Assembly (NCBI RefSeq): GCF_042649825.1
Contig: NZ_JBHSAB010000028.1
Coordinates: 9,579-73,578 of the forward strand
Length of the DNA: 64,000 nucleotides
Direction of reading: 5' to 3'
Origin: Legionella_C dresdenensis
Lineage (GTDB): Bacteria; Pseudomonadota; Gammaproteobacteria; Legionellales; Legionellaceae
Shown here piece by piece: positions 16,173 through 25,477 of the stretch. The notes below the pieces were generated by a model. That model saw only the letters and a list, made by a program, of their open reading frames with translations, made no database searches and was not told the DNA's origin. A program made the position numbers and the translations under genes. Position 1 is the first letter of the stretch; each line of letters starts with the position of its first letter.

Positions 16173-18056
16173 CTAGGTGTCATCTCCCTCCAGGAAGCTG
16201 CGCAGTTTCTCGGAGCGGGAGGGGTGGCGCAGTTTTCGTAGGGCTTTGGCTTCGATTTGACGGATCCTTTCGCGGGTTACGTCGAATTGTTTGCCTACTT
16301 CTTCCAGTGTATGGTCGGTGTTCATTTCGATACCGAAGCGCATGCGCAGGACTTTGGCTTCTCTTGGTGTAAGTGTCTCCAGGATTTCCAGAGTGGCTTC
16401 GCGCAAGCCGGCTGCGGTGGCTTTGTCGATTGGGGATTCGATGTTCACGTCTTCGATAAAGTCGCCTAAGTGTGAATCATCGTCATCGCCTACCGGTGTT
16501 TCCATCGAAATGGGTTCTTTTGCAATTTTTAATACTTTGCGGATTTTATCTTCGCTCAAATCCATTTTTTGCGCCAGTTCTTCAGGGCTTGCCTCGCGGC
16601 CTGTTTCCTGCAGAATTTGGCGGGAAATGCGGTTGAGTTTGTTAATGGTCTCAATCATATGTACCGGGATACGGATTGTGCGGGCTTGATCCGCGATAGA
16701 GCGAGTGATGGCCTGACGAATCCACCAGGTGGCGTAGGTTGAGAATTTGTAGCCGCGGCGGTATTCGAATTTATCGACCGCTTTCATCAGACCGATGTTG
16801 CCTTCCTGAATCAAATCGAGGAATTGTAAACCGCGGTTGGTGTATTTTTTGGCGATTGAAATAACCAGACGCAGGTTGGCTTCGACCATTTCCTTTTTGG
16901 CACGGCGTGCTTTGGCTTCGCCGATTGACATCTTTTTGTTGATGTCTTTGATTTCCGCAATCGTTAAGCCGTATTCGTCTTCAAAAGCGGCCAGTTTCGA
17001 TTGCAGGCGCTTGATTTCTTCGCTGTATTCTTCAATACGGGTCATATCAAGCTTTTTGCCGTGTTTGCTAATTAGGTCTGGCAGCCAGTTTTGATCGGTT
17101 TCCTGACCGGGGAATGTATCGATAAACAGTTTGCGTGGAACGCGGGCTCTTTCAATGCATAACCGCATGATAGTGCGCTCAAATTCGCGAATGTGGTTGC
17201 GCAGCTGTCTGAAGTGGCGTGTCAGTTTATCAACCTGTCTTGATGTCAGTTTGAGTTTAAGGAATGCCTCTGACATGAGCTCAAGCAGCTGGAGCGTTTT
17301 TTTGTTATTGCGGCCAAGCTTGCGCAGACTATCCATCGCGTCATTATAGGTAGCGCGTAACTCATCAAAATAAATTTGTGCCTGTTCCAGACTGGGGCCG
17401 TCATCAGCTTCAGACAAAGTACCATCGCCGTCGCCGTCTTCATCCTCATCGTCAAGCGATATGGCAGTTTCGCTAACAGCGTCATCTGATTCTTCGAGCA
17501 TGGAGCCGATGCTGGAGGCAGGGGCGGCTTCATCGCCTTCGCCGTCTGCAAAACCGCTGATAATTTCGCTAAGCCGGATTTCTTCAACCAGAACACGTTC
17601 GTAATCGTCAAGCACCAGCTGGACAGTTTCCGGATAGTGAGCCAGTGATTTCAGTACTTGATAAATACCTTCCTCTATGCGTTTGGCAATGCGGATTTCA
17701 CCTTCACGAGTCAGCAGTTCAACAGTACCCATTTCACGCATGTACATACGTACAGGATCGGTTGTACGACCAGTTTCTTTGTCGACAGAGGCAAGAACCG
17801 CCGCCGCTTCTTCAACGTCTTCAGGCGCTTCTTCGGTGTTACCCAACAGTGCCAGTTCATCTTCGCTGGGCGGTAGTTCAAATACTTTGATGTTCATGCC
17901 TTCAAGCATGCTGATGATGACATCAAAGTGTTCCGTATCAACAATATTGGGAAGCAAATCATTAATCTGGGCATAAGTCAGATAATTCTGTTCTTTACCA
18001 AGGCTTATCACTTTAGTGATCTGCGAGCGCTGCTGTTCTTGTTCATTCATGGTCAT
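16173..18056 (-). CDS. rpoD: RNA polymerase primary sigma factor RpoD (sigma-70)
   Basis: About 627 residues with the full sigma-70 layout. Region 1.1 is at the N-terminus, followed by a 1.2 segment DPVRMYMREMG, an acidic insertion of about 60 residues (EDEDGDGDG), then regions 2.1-2.4 (LRLVISIAKKYTNRGLQFLD, YATWWIRQAITRSIADQAR), region 3 (IRIPVHMIETINKL) and region 4 with the -35-binding helix-turn-helix (VTRERIRQIEAKALRKLRH). Three starts are possible (GTG 18062, ATG 18056, ATG 18050); the ATGs are preferred. It directs most vegetative transcription. It is the last gene of the rpsU-yqeY-dnaG-rpoD group, 82 bases after dnaG, where an internal promoter is likely (TATAAT near 18100 on the minus strand). 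Confidence 0.97.
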   Translation of the reverse strand: MTMNEQEQQRSQITKVISLGKEQNYLTYAQINDLLPNIVDTEHFDVIISMLEGMNIKVFELPPSEDELALLGNTEEAPEDVEEAAAVLASVDKETGRTTDPVRMYMREMGTVELLTREGEIRIAKRIEEGIYQVLKSLAHYPETVQLVLDDYERVLVEEIRLSEIISGFADGEGDEAAPASSIGSMLEESDDAVSETAISLDDEDEDGDGDGTLSEADDGPSLEQAQIYFDELRATYNDAMDSLRKLGRNNKKTLQLLELMSEAFLKLKLTSRQVDKLTRHFRQLRNHIREFERTIMRLCIERARVPRKLFIDTFPGQETDQNWLPDLISKHGKKLDMTRIEEYSEEIKRLQSKLAAFEDEYGLTIAEIKDINKKMSIGEAKARRAKKEMVEANLRLVISIAKKYTNRGLQFLDLIQEGNIGLMKAVDKFEYRRGYKFSTYATWWIRQAITRSIADQARTIRIPVHMIETINKLNRISRQILQETGREASPEELAQKMDLSEDKIRKVLKIAKEPISMETPVGDDDDSHLGDFIEDVNIESPIDKATAAGLREATLEILETLTPREAKVLRMRFGIEMNTDHTLEEVGKQFDVTRERIRQIEAKALRKLRHPSRSEKLRSFLEGDDT

Positions 18057-18138
18057 AGGCACTTATCAAGAGTGATTAAATCTACAAAAGGATTTAATTA
18101 TAAACCCGCTATACTAAACATGCCAGCAAAAAAGTGCT

Positions 18139-19878
18139 TTATTTTTTATCATGCACGGTTTGGTGGCGCTGTTTCAGCATATTTTGTAATAACATTCGTT
18201 CAGACACAGTTAAGCCTTCTTTTCGGGATTTTGCAATGTATTGGTTAATTTTTTTTTCAAGGCTCTGTTTTTGTAAAAAATTGATAATATCAATAAATTC
18301 TTTGACTAATGCTTCTTCAGGCACTTGATGTTGCCAGCTGGCCAGTTTAATAAGGGAATCAAAGTAATCGCTGTTGCGCCAGGGCTCAATAAGTGCCGCA
18401 GTATTGGTATTCGGAGCGTCTGCAACTTGTCTGAGGAGTTGTTGCAGTAACGCCTGTTCCTCGCTATCGAGCTCATCGATTGCAATGTCGTTCTGGCATT
18501 TACTAAAAATTTCCGGATGCTGGATGAGAAGGGCAATTGCCAAACGGGTTGGCGAGCGCTTGATTGGTGAGTTTTTGGGGCGATCAGCCTGGGTTACCTT
18601 TTTCTCTTGGCTTAATTGGGTAATCCGATGGTTTTCAATATGTGTCGCCCGCGACAGTTCTTCAACCAGCAGAATTTTATAACTGCTCTCAGGCATAGCT
18701 TGCAGGAATGGGGTGGCGGCATTGAGCAACCGGCTTTTACCGGCAATGCTGTGCGTGTCAATGCCTTCGCTTAATGTATCGATGAAGTATTGGCTAAGCG
18801 GTATTGCTTGTGCCAGCCGTTTTTTGAATGCTTCACTGCCTTCGGCTCTGACCAGGCTGTCAGGATCGTGATTTTCAGGTAAAAATACGAATCGGGCGTC
18901 TAAGTCGCCGTCCATCTGCGGCAGGCTGTTTTCCAGCGCGCGCCATGCTGCTTGCCGGCCAGCAGCGTCGCCGTCAAAGCAAAAAATAATTTGCCGGGTA
19001 TGTTTGCTGAGCAGCTGGATATGGTACGTACTGGTTGCTGTACCAAGTGCCGCTACGGCATTATTAATGCCATGCTGAGCTAGCGCGATGACATCGAGGT
19101 AGCCTTCGACAATTAAAATGTGGTCAATGGTTTTATTATTCTGAATAATTTGGTGCAGGCCGTACAATTCCCGGTTTTTCTGAAAAATAACGGTTTCGGG
19201 CGAATTCAGATATTTCGGTTTTTGATCCGAATCAATAGCGCGGCCGCCAAAACCGATAATCCGGCCATGGCGATCATGGATAGGGAACATAATACGGTTG
19301 CGGTAGCGATCGTAGGTTTTACCATCATCGTTTTTAATCAGCATGCCGGTAGTAATAAGCTCGGCTTTATTGGGCTTGAAATGCTGCTCCAGCGTATTCC
19401 AGCCGGCAGGCGAATAGCCTAATTGATAGCGTTTGGCAATTTCACCGCTCAAGCCACGGTTTTTAAGGTAATCGACGGCGGCTGCACCATTATTTTTCAG
19501 GCTATGCTGGTAAAACTGGCTGACTCGTTGTAAGAGCTGATACAGGCTTAGAGTTTGTTGAGTCTTTTCAGGCTGGCTATCGCGGGGAACTTGCATACCC
19601 AGGCGGGAGGCAAGTGTTTCCACCGCATCAACGAAGCTTTGGTTTAAGTAACTCATCACAAAGCTGATGGCATTGCCGCTTTCGCCACAACCAAAGCAAT
19701 GGTAAAACTGCTTTTTGGCAACGACATTGAAGGATGGGGTTTTTTCAGAATGAAAAGGGCAGCAGGCTAAATAACTGTTGCCTCTTTTTTTTAACGGAAC
19801 ATAGCCGTCAATAAGCTCAACGAGATCTGTTTTGTGCAGAAGCTCATCGATAAAAGGCCGAGGTATCAAGCCGGACAT
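18139..19878 (-). CDS. dnaG: DNA primase DnaG
   Basis: Protein of 579 residues. The CHC2 zinc-binding domain is at the N-terminus with C40, H43, C61 and C64 (CCPFH ... HCFGCGESG). The central TOPRIM catalytic domain shows the Glu of IVEGYLDVIAL and the DxD-type FCFDGDAAGRQAA. The C-terminal region is the DnaB-interacting domain. It makes RNA primers at replication forks. The position between yqeY and rpoD is the conserved macromolecular synthesis operon; the YqeY stop lies only seven bases upstream. Confidence 0.97.
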   Translation of the reverse strand: MSGLIPRPFIDELLHKTDLVELIDGYVPLKKRGNSYLACCPFHSEKTPSFNVVAKKQFYHCFGCGESGNAISFVMSYLNQSFVDAVETLASRLGMQVPRDSQPEKTQQTLSLYQLLQRVSQFYQHSLKNNGAAAVDYLKNRGLSGEIAKRYQLGYSPAGWNTLEQHFKPNKAELITTGMLIKNDDGKTYDRYRNRIMFPIHDRHGRIIGFGGRAIDSDQKPKYLNSPETVIFQKNRELYGLHQIIQNNKTIDHILIVEGYLDVIALAQHGINNAVAALGTATSTYHIQLLSKHTRQIIFCFDGDAAGRQAAWRALENSLPQMDGDLDARFVFLPENHDPDSLVRAEGSEAFKKRLAQAIPLSQYFIDTLSEGIDTHSIAGKSRLLNAATPFLQAMPESSYKILLVEELSRATHIENHRITQLSQEKKVTQADRPKNSPIKRSPTRLAIALLIQHPEIFSKCQNDIAIDELDSEEQALLQQLLRQVADAPNTNTAALIEPWRNSDYFDSLIKLASWQHQVPEEALVKEFIDIINFLQKQSLEKKINQYIAKSRKEGLTVSERMLLQNMLKQRHQTVHDKK

Positions 19879-19885
19879 TACCTTA

Positions 19886-20329
19886 TTAGCTCAGTCTGGC
19901 CTTGATTAATCCACTAACTTTACTCATGTCGGCACGACCCTGAAGCAACGGTTTCAGGTAGTTCATGACTTTACCCATGTCGCTGATTTTCTCAGCGTTG
20001 AGTTCAGTGATTGCTTTCTCGATGAGGGCGTTAACTTCTGATTCCGACAACGGCTCTGGTAAATACTGACTGATAACTTCAAGTTCATACTGCTCTTGCT
20101 CTACCAGATCAGTTCGGCCTGCGGCTTCAAACTGGCTAATGGATTCTTTGCGCTGCTTGGCCAGCTTATCAAGGATGACCAGCATGCGTTCTTCATCGAC
20201 CGTAATACGCTCATCGACTTCGATTTGTTTGATTGCAGCAGTGATTAAACGCAGCGTGTCCAGCTTTTGCTTTTCACGGGCACGCATCGCTTCTTTAACA
20301 TCACTATTTATACGGTCTTTGATACTCAT
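19886..20329 (-). CDS. yqeY: GatB/YqeY-domain protein
   Basis: Protein of 147 residues matching the YqeY family: MSIKDRINSDVKEAMRAREK, the LDTLRLITAAIKQIEVDERI segment, and a C-terminal EKISDMGKVMNYLKPLLQGRADMSKVSGLIK tail (quoted in part), which is related to the GatB tail domain that contacts tRNA. The precise function is unknown; a link to tRNA or translation is assumed for the family. It begins directly after the rpsU stop and lies seven bases before dnaG, so it is cotranscribed with both. Confidence 0.93.
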   Translation of the reverse strand: MSIKDRINSDVKEAMRAREKQKLDTLRLITAAIKQIEVDERITVDEERMLVILDKLAKQRKESISQFEAAGRTDLVEQEQYELEVISQYLPEPLSESEVNALIEKAITELNAEKISDMGKVMNYLKPLLQGRADMSKVSGLIKARLS

Positions 20330-20560
20330 TTATTTACGTCTCTTACCGCCACGACGGGAAGAAGAACTGGCATCACGAGAGATTTTTTTCAAATGACGCT
20401 TGATAGCAGCGGCTTGCTTGCGCTTGCGCTCAGCAGTTGGTTTTTCGTAAAATTCACGGCGGCGTAATTCAGTTAAAATTCCAGCCTTTTCGCAAGAGCG
20501 TTTGAAACGACGGAGTGCGTATTCAGGATTTTCACCTTCTTTCACACGAACTGTGGGCAT
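20330..20560 (-). CDS. rpsU: 30S ribosomal protein S21
   Basis: Protein of 76 residues, basic throughout, beginning MPTVRVKEGENPEYALRRFK with the conserved CEKAGILTELRRREFYEKP. S21 binds the small subunit near the 16S 3' end and helps initiation. It is the first gene of the operon that continues with yqeY, dnaG and rpoD, the classic macromolecular synthesis arrangement, and is divergent from tsaD. A good sigma-70 promoter lies about 40 bases upstream. Confidence 0.97.
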   Translation of the reverse strand: MPTVRVKEGENPEYALRRFKRSCEKAGILTELRRREFYEKPTAERKRKQAAAIKRHLKKISRDASSSSRRGGKRRK

Positions 20561-20600
20561 TAATAAGTCCTCTGATATAATTAAATGTAATAGGTTGGCA

Positions 20601-20629
20601 ATTCTAGTGGCAGTTTGTCAAATCGTCAA
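20601..20629 (-). promoter_or_regulatory. Promoter of the rpsU-yqeY-dnaG-rpoD operon
   Basis: On the minus strand TTGACG (20629-20624), a 17-base spacer and TAGAAT (20606-20601) form a near-consensus sigma-70 promoter about 40 bases before the rpsU start. A second TTGACA lies within the spacer. Confidence 0.65.
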
Positions 20630-20711
20630 GGTTTTTTGTCTGGTATGTTATTTTTTTACCGGTATACTTGGCTCCCGTGATTTATAACTCGAAAATGAAG
20701 CAGGAGAAGAA

Positions 20712-21728
20712 ATGCGTGTTTTAGGGGTGGAATCATCCTGTGATGAGACCGGGATTGCTATTTATGATTCTGAACGGGGCTTGTTGGCGCATACTCTGCA
20801 TTCTCAGGTTAAATTGCATGAGCAGTATGGCGGCGTTGTACCTGAGCTTGCTTCGCGTGATCATGTAAAATACATTGTTTCTTTAGTTGATCAGACTTTG
20901 AAGCAGGCAGGGCTTGAAAAGTCGCAGCTTGATGCGATTGCCTATACCGCTGGTCCCGGTTTAATCGGCGCATTGTTAACCGGCGCCAGTTTTGCCAAGA
21001 GTCTGGCTTTGGGGTTACAGATTCCGGCTATCGCGGTACATCATCTGGAGGCGCATTTACTGGCGGCCAGACTGGATATGCCTGAGCTGGAATTTCCTTT
21101 TCTGGTCTTGCTGGTGTCCGGTGGACATACTCAATTGCTTGAGGCGCAGGGGCTGGGAAAATATAAAATTATTGGCGATACGCTTGATGATGCGGCAGGA
21201 GAGGCGTTTGATAAAACGGCCAAATTAATGGGCATGCCTTATCCCGGCGGTGCATTGCTTGCCGGCCTTGCAGATCAGTACAAGCCATTGCCTGACGAAG
21301 TGACGCCGGTATTTCCGCGGCCCATGACTGACAGGCCGGGGCTGGATTTCAGTTTCAGCGGTTTAAAAACGCATGCGTTAACGGCCTGGAGTAATTCGCG
21401 CAAGGATGAAAAGGCAAGGGCGGCGATTGCCTATGCTTTTCAGCAGGCGGTAGTTGAAACCTTATTGATTAAATCAAAGCGGGCTATTCAGCAGACTCAG
21501 ATTAAACGTCTGGTGGTTGCTGGCGGGGTAGGGGCCAATCGGGCGTTGCGGGAGGGATTAGCGCGCCTGGTCAAGGATGTTGGGGGAGAGCTTTATTTTC
21601 CCCGTATTGAATATTGTACGGACAATGGCGCAATGGTTGCTTATGCGGGTTGTTTGCGGTTGCTGGCGGGGCAACGGGACGAGAATTGGTCGGTAGAGGT
21701 TAAGGCGCGCTGGCCGCTGGAGGCGTAG
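20712..21728 (+). CDS. tsaD: tRNA threonylcarbamoyladenosine transferase TsaD (Gcp/YgjD)
   Basis: Protein of 338 residues. ASKHA fold with the N-terminal GVESSCDETGIA, the metal-binding histidines in HHLEAHLLA (about residues 111-115), the phosphate loop LLVSGGHTQL and the late GGVGANRALR and CTDNGAMVAYAG. It transfers the threonylcarbamoyl group to A37 of ANN-reading tRNAs, in a complex with TsaB and TsaE. AGGAG lies six bases before the ATG. Divergent from rpsU, the usual gammaproteobacterial arrangement, and convergent with plsY over a shared hairpin. Confidence 0.97.
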   Translation: MRVLGVESSCDETGIAIYDSERGLLAHTLHSQVKLHEQYGGVVPELASRDHVKYIVSLVDQTLKQAGLEKSQLDAIAYTAGPGLIGALLTGASFAKSLALGLQIPAIAVHHLEAHLLAARLDMPELEFPFLVLLVSGGHTQLLEAQGLGKYKIIGDTLDDAAGEAFDKTAKLMGMPYPGGALLAGLADQYKPLPDEVTPVFPRPMTDRPGLDFSFSGLKTHALTAWSNSRKDEKARAAIAYAFQQAVVETLLIKSKRAIQQTQIKRLVVAGGVGANRALREGLARLVKDVGGELYFPRIEYCTDNGAMVAYAGCLRLLAGQRDENWSVEVKARWPLEA

Positions 21729-21734
21729 GTTTTT

Positions 21735-21755
21735 GTTGGGTCGAAACGACCCAAC
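21735..21755. terminator. Hairpin between convergent tsaD and plsY
   Basis: GTTGGGTCG-AAA-CGACCCAAC, a perfect nine-base stem between two converging genes. Toward the left it is flanked by a short T/A run. A nearly identical hairpin stands between helA and ctpA. Confidence 0.6.
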
Positions 21756-21758
21756 CTA

Positions 21759-22430
21759 CTATTCCTCGGGATTTTTGGAGCTGCTTTCAACGATAATTTC
21801 GTCTGTTATGTCGGATAACTGATGTTTGTCTTGCTTGAATTTGATTTTAGGTTCTTCGCCGTCGCATAGCCGGGTGATATTGTCGGCATGCTTATAAAGG
21901 ATAAGCAGGGTAATGAAAAACAGCGGCGGAAACGCATCCATGTTTTTTAGAATCAAAATTGAATATAACGGAGCCAAGGTGATTGAAATAATTGATGCCA
22001 GTGAGGAGTAACCGTAGAAGTTGGCAATCAGCAGCCAGGTTGCAATAACCGCAGCGCCTGCAATCAGGTTTAAGCCAAGAATAGCGCCCAGAGCTGTCGC
22101 AACGCCTTTACCGCCCTTGAAACCGAAAAATACCGGGTACATGTGTCCTAATACGGCAGTGAAACAGACAAATCCCTGGGTAGTTAAGCCGGCTCCCAGT
22201 ATTTTGGCCAGGATGACAGGGATAACGCCCTTAAGCATGTCGGTAACCAGTACCATAATTGCATATTTTTTTCCGGCCAGTCTCAGGACATTGGTTGCGC
22301 CCGGATTTTTGGAGCCTTCGCTGCGTGGATCCGGTAAGCCGAACAGTTTGCTGACAATAACTGCTGAGCAAAAAGAGCCGCAAATATAACCAATAGCAAT
22401 TAATAAAAAGAATAACAGAATCTCGCCCAT
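21759..22430 (-). CDS. plsY: Glycerol-3-phosphate acyltransferase PlsY
   Basis: Protein of 223 residues with about five membrane segments and the three PlsY motifs: GSKNPGATNVLRLAGKK, the glycine-rich FGFKGGKGVATALG, and the later YGYSSLASI-type segment. It transfers acyl groups from acyl phosphate to glycerol-3-phosphate, the first step of phospholipid synthesis, in the inner membrane. The C-terminal tail after LYKHADNITRLCDGEEPKI is about 25 residues longer than usual and charged. It lies opposite tsaD, as in many gammaproteobacteria. Confidence 0.95.
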   Translation of the reverse strand: MGEILLFFLLIAIGYICGSFCSAVIVSKLFGLPDPRSEGSKNPGATNVLRLAGKKYAIMVLVTDMLKGVIPVILAKILGAGLTTQGFVCFTAVLGHMYPVFFGFKGGKGVATALGAILGLNLIAGAAVIATWLLIANFYGYSSLASIISITLAPLYSILILKNMDAFPPLFFITLLILYKHADNITRLCDGEEPKIKFKQDKHQLSDITDEIIVESSSKNPEE

Positions 22431-22512
22431 GACGTCTCCTGGTCAAATAGAAGCGCTATTATCATTGAAAGCGGGAGTAATGTGAAGAATAAATTAAATT
22501 CATATAACAAGC

Positions 22513-22929
22513 TCACATTGATGGTAAATTTTGATTACTCTGCGCTTTATCAAGGCTACTGGTTGTATCCGGGCTTGATTGCAATGCTTTGATTGTATCT
22601 CGTGGAATATTAAGTAGCGTCAATAGGAGAGAACAGGCGAATTTAATAAAATTCAAAGTGGCTGTTAACGCGGTAAGTATTATATTACCCACTGAGTTAA
22701 CACTGTCTGCCATTTTACCTTTTAATAATAGATAAGGGATTTCAAGGGCATAACAGAGGGTTTCTGCAACTTGTAACAATGCGGTAACGAGCTCTATTCC
22801 GCCAATTTTAGCATACGCACGGGAGCGGATTGTTTCAGGCTTCTTTTTCTGAAGATTTTTTTTCTGCCTTTTTTTGCCGATTCTGATCGTGGAGGCGGCG
22901 TCTTTAAAAAAATGACTGGGACGGCTCAT
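22513..22929 (-). CDS. Hypothetical membrane-associated protein, 138 residues
   Basis: I recognise no family. The first 40 residues are very basic (KKRQKKNLQKKKPE). Two hydrophobic stretches follow, GGIELVTALLQVAETLCYAL and SVGNIILTALTATLNFIKFA plus SLLLTLL, so membrane association is likely. The tail is Ser/Gln-rich. It stands alone between plsY and hemW on the same strand as both. The basic N-terminus with hydrophobic hairpins would also fit a small secreted effector, without direct evidence. Confidence 0.6.
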   Translation of the reverse strand: MSRPSHFFKDAASTIRIGKKRQKKNLQKKKPETIRSRAYAKIGGIELVTALLQVAETLCYALEIPYLLLKGKMADSVNSVGNIILTALTATLNFIKFACSLLLTLLNIPRDTIKALQSSPDTTSSLDKAQSNQNLPSM

Positions 22930-23071
22930 AATGAGGGTTTAAAAATGGACTGTATGGCCATTATTGTAGCGAAAACCTGCCGGAGTGTCAAAAATAAGGC
23001 AGTCTTGTTGTTTGATGTGCATTAAGGGAGGTGCAGATTGAGTCCGGGAATATTTTTGAAACCAGGGCGAC

Positions 23072-24220
23072 TCAGGTAATTACCTGTTCTGGTAAAAACA
23101 TTTCCTGTAAATTATTAGTATAGCGCCTGCCAAATTCAGTCACTTGCCAATGTTTGTCATTTAATGTAATCAAACCAAGGCTGGCTGCTTTTTCAAGACG
23201 AGGTTGCAGCAATTCTGAATCAAGCCCGGTACGCTCAGTGAAAAGAGACAGCGGAATCGGTTGCTGCAGGCGGGTAGTATTGAGCATGAACTCAAAGGGG
23301 AGAGAGTCTGCGGATAGCAGTTCACTGGCGGCCATGATCTGCTTGTCTGGATTGAGGTAATCCGTGGGTTGCCGTTGCTTTCGGGTGCGATAGATTTGAT
23401 GGGGAGCAGAAACAGTTAATTTTCCATGAGCTCCAGCGCCTATGCCGTAATAATCGCCAAATAACCAATAATTCAGATTGTGACGGCTCTGGCGTCCGGG
23501 TTTGGAAAAGGCTGATATTTCATAACGTTGGAAACCGTAGGCGGCCAAGCGCTCAAAACCTTCCAGCTCCAGCGCTTCATTGGTATCTTCATCAGGCAGC
23601 TGGGGTTGTTGTTTGTAAAATATAGTATTCGGTTCGATCGTCAGCTGATACCAGGATAAATGTTCTGGCTGATGAGTCAGTGCTGTAGTCAAATCTGCCA
23701 GCCCTTCGGCGGCAGACTGGCCAGGCAGGCTATGCATGATATCAATATTCAAATTGTCAAACCCGGCACGGCGTGCGGTTTCTATCGCTTTATGCGCTTG
23801 TTTGTCGTCATGGATGCGGCCAAGAGTTTTCAGTTTATCGGCATTAAAACTTTGTATTCCCAGCGAAAGGCGGTTAATACCGGCTTGCCGGTAATCATTA
23901 AATCGCTGTTGTTCGACGGTGCCGGGATTAGCTTCCATCGTGACTTCAAGCTCAGGCGCAAACGTCACATGTTTTTGCAGCTCGGTCAACAGAGAGTGGT
24001 AAGCATCGGCTGATAACAGGCTTGGCGTTCCGCCGCCGATAAAAATGCTATGGATAAACCGGTGCGGAAAATGGCTTAAATCTTGCTTGAAATCAGCCAG
24101 CAGCGCGTCGATATAATGTTGTTCAGGCAATTGCCCGGGGCTTTTGTGAGAGTTGAAATCGCAATAAGGACACTTGCGGATGCACCATGGAATATGAATA
24201 TAAAGCGATACGGGTAGCAT
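23072..24220 (-). CDS. hemW: HemW-like radical SAM protein (coproporphyrinogen III oxidase-like)
   Basis: The start at ATG 24220 (MLPVSLYIHIPWC) fits the family better than the longer frame from 24265. About 382 residues. The radical SAM cluster is CIRKCPYCDFNSH (three Cys, CxxxCxxC), followed by SIFIGGGTPSLL, the MEANPGT motif and NRLSLGIQSF. It lacks the extra N-terminal residues of genuine HemN. HemW proteins act as heme chaperones rather than coproporphyrinogen dehydrogenases. It faces away from mdh. Confidence 0.92.
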   Translation of the reverse strand: MLPVSLYIHIPWCIRKCPYCDFNSHKSPGQLPEQHYIDALLADFKQDLSHFPHRFIHSIFIGGGTPSLLSADAYHSLLTELQKHVTFAPELEVTMEANPGTVEQQRFNDYRQAGINRLSLGIQSFNADKLKTLGRIHDDKQAHKAIETARRAGFDNLNIDIMHSLPGQSAAEGLADLTTALTHQPEHLSWYQLTIEPNTIFYKQQPQLPDEDTNEALELEGFERLAAYGFQRYEISAFSKPGRQSRHNLNYWLFGDYYGIGAGAHGKLTVSAPHQIYRTRKQRQPTDYLNPDKQIMAASELLSADSLPFEFMLNTTRLQQPIPLSLFTERTGLDSELLQPRLEKAASLGLITLNDKHWQVTEFGRRYTNNLQEMFLPEQVIT

Positions 24221-24274
24221 TGTATTAAAAACGGGCTGGCTTGTTAATGCTTGCAATAGTATCATGAATTAAGG

Positions 24275-24302
24275 TTTACCGGCAAAACAGAAAGGGTATA
24301 AT
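24275..24302 (+). promoter_or_regulatory. Probable mdh promoter
   Basis: TTTACC (24275-24280), a 16-base spacer and a perfect TATAAT (24297-24302) lie about 90 bases before the mdh start. Confidence 0.55.
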
Positions 24303-24389
24303 GCGTGAAAAACCGTTATGCAAGGTCGGAGGCGCGCAGTATTGCTGCGTTGTTATTAGTTAAACAGTGGTTAAAGAAGGATAAGAATA

Positions 24390-25379
24390 ATGAGTAACCG
24401 TGTAAGAGTAGCAGTCACTGGGGCAGCAGGCCAAATTGGTTATGCTTTACTGTTTCGTATCGCTTCAGGGCAGATGTTCGGACCCAATACCGAAGTTGAG
24501 TTGCAATTACTTGAACTGGAGCCGGCTCTGCCTGCGCTGGAAGGCGTTGCAATGGAGCTGGATGACTGCGCATTTCCTTTGTTGAAAAAAATTGTCTGTA
24601 CGGCTGATTTGAATCACGCAATGGACGGAATTAACTGGGCATTGCTGGTGGGTTCAGTGCCTCGTAAACAAGGCATGGAGCGTTCTGACTTACTGCAGAT
24701 TAACGGCGGTATCTTTACTAAACAAGGTAAGGCTATTAATGATCGCGCTGCTGATGATGTCCGTGTGTTTGTAGTTGGTAACCCATGTAATACGAACTGT
24801 ATGATTGCCATGCACCATGCGCGTGATATCCCAAATGACCGATTCTATGCGATGACGACGCTTGATGAGCTGCGTGCCCGCACTCAATTGGCTCAAAAAG
24901 CTGGTGTTGATATTACTGCTGTCAGCAATATGACTATCTGGGGCAACCATTCAGCAACTCAGTACCCTGATTTTTATAACGCTAAAATTAATGGCAAATC
25001 CGCTGCAACAGTGATTACTGATGAAAGCTGGTTAAAAGACACATTTGTCTCGACTGTACAACAGCGCGGCGCTGCGATTATTAAAGCCCGTGGCGCTTCA
25101 TCTGCAGCTTCTGCAGCTAACGCGGCTATTCAGGGTGTCAATCATCTGGTGACTGACACCAAAGCAGGCGAGTCGTTCTCAATGTGCCTGAGCTCTACTG
25201 GCCAGTACGGCGTTGATGAAGGTTTAATCTTCTCATTCCCTTGCCGTCGTGATAACGGTAACTTGAGTGTTATTGAAGGTTTGCCGCTGAATGAATACGG
25301 TAAAGCCAAATTCGATGCTACGCTGAATGAGTTGCGTCAAGAGCGTGATATGGTAAAAGAGTTAGGTTTGCTGGACTAG
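24390..25379 (+). CDS. mdh: Malate dehydrogenase
   Basis: Protein of 329 residues of the cytoplasmic/chloroplast-type malate dehydrogenase group. NAD-binding loop VTGAAGQIGYALL near the N-terminus, substrate Arg in SVPRKQGMERSDLL, VVGNPCNTN, the catalytic pair region TLDELRARTQLA and IWGNHSATQYPDF with the catalytic His. It interconverts malate and oxaloacetate in the TCA cycle. AAGAAGGA precedes the ATG. Single gene followed by a palindromic repeat. Confidence 0.97.
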   Translation: MSNRVRVAVTGAAGQIGYALLFRIASGQMFGPNTEVELQLLELEPALPALEGVAMELDDCAFPLLKKIVCTADLNHAMDGINWALLVGSVPRKQGMERSDLLQINGGIFTKQGKAINDRAADDVRVFVVGNPCNTNCMIAMHHARDIPNDRFYAMTTLDELRARTQLAQKAGVDITAVSNMTIWGNHSATQYPDFYNAKINGKSAATVITDESWLKDTFVSTVQQRGAAIIKARGASSAASAANAAIQGVNHLVTDTKAGESFSMCLSSTGQYGVDEGLIFSFPCRRDNGNLSVIEGLPLNEYGKAKFDATLNELRQERDMVKELGLLD

Positions 25380-25390
25380 CAGCTGGTTTG

Positions 25391-25460
25391 GCCTGAGGAG
25401 GGGCGCAAGCCCCGTCTCGAAGGCTTGCGTTGAGACTTCGAGACAGCGCTTCTTCAGCCC
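25391..25460. repeat. Palindromic repeat downstream of mdh
   Basis: Two neighbouring hairpins: GGGGC-GCAA-GCCCC (25400-25413) and GTCTCGAAG ... CTTCGAGAC (25414-25444), enclosed by an imperfect outer stem CTGAGGAG/CTTCTTCAG. The clover-like shape is typical of REP-type extragenic repeats; it may also end mdh transcription. Confidence 0.6.
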
Positions 25461-25477
25461 AGACGGATTTTACCTTT

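Noticed and set aside
18063..18138. Search for a clear heat-shock or sigma-70 -35 box before rpoD
   Set aside because: A TATAAT is visible on the minus strand but no convincing -35 at the right distance, so it is mentioned only within the rpoD entry.
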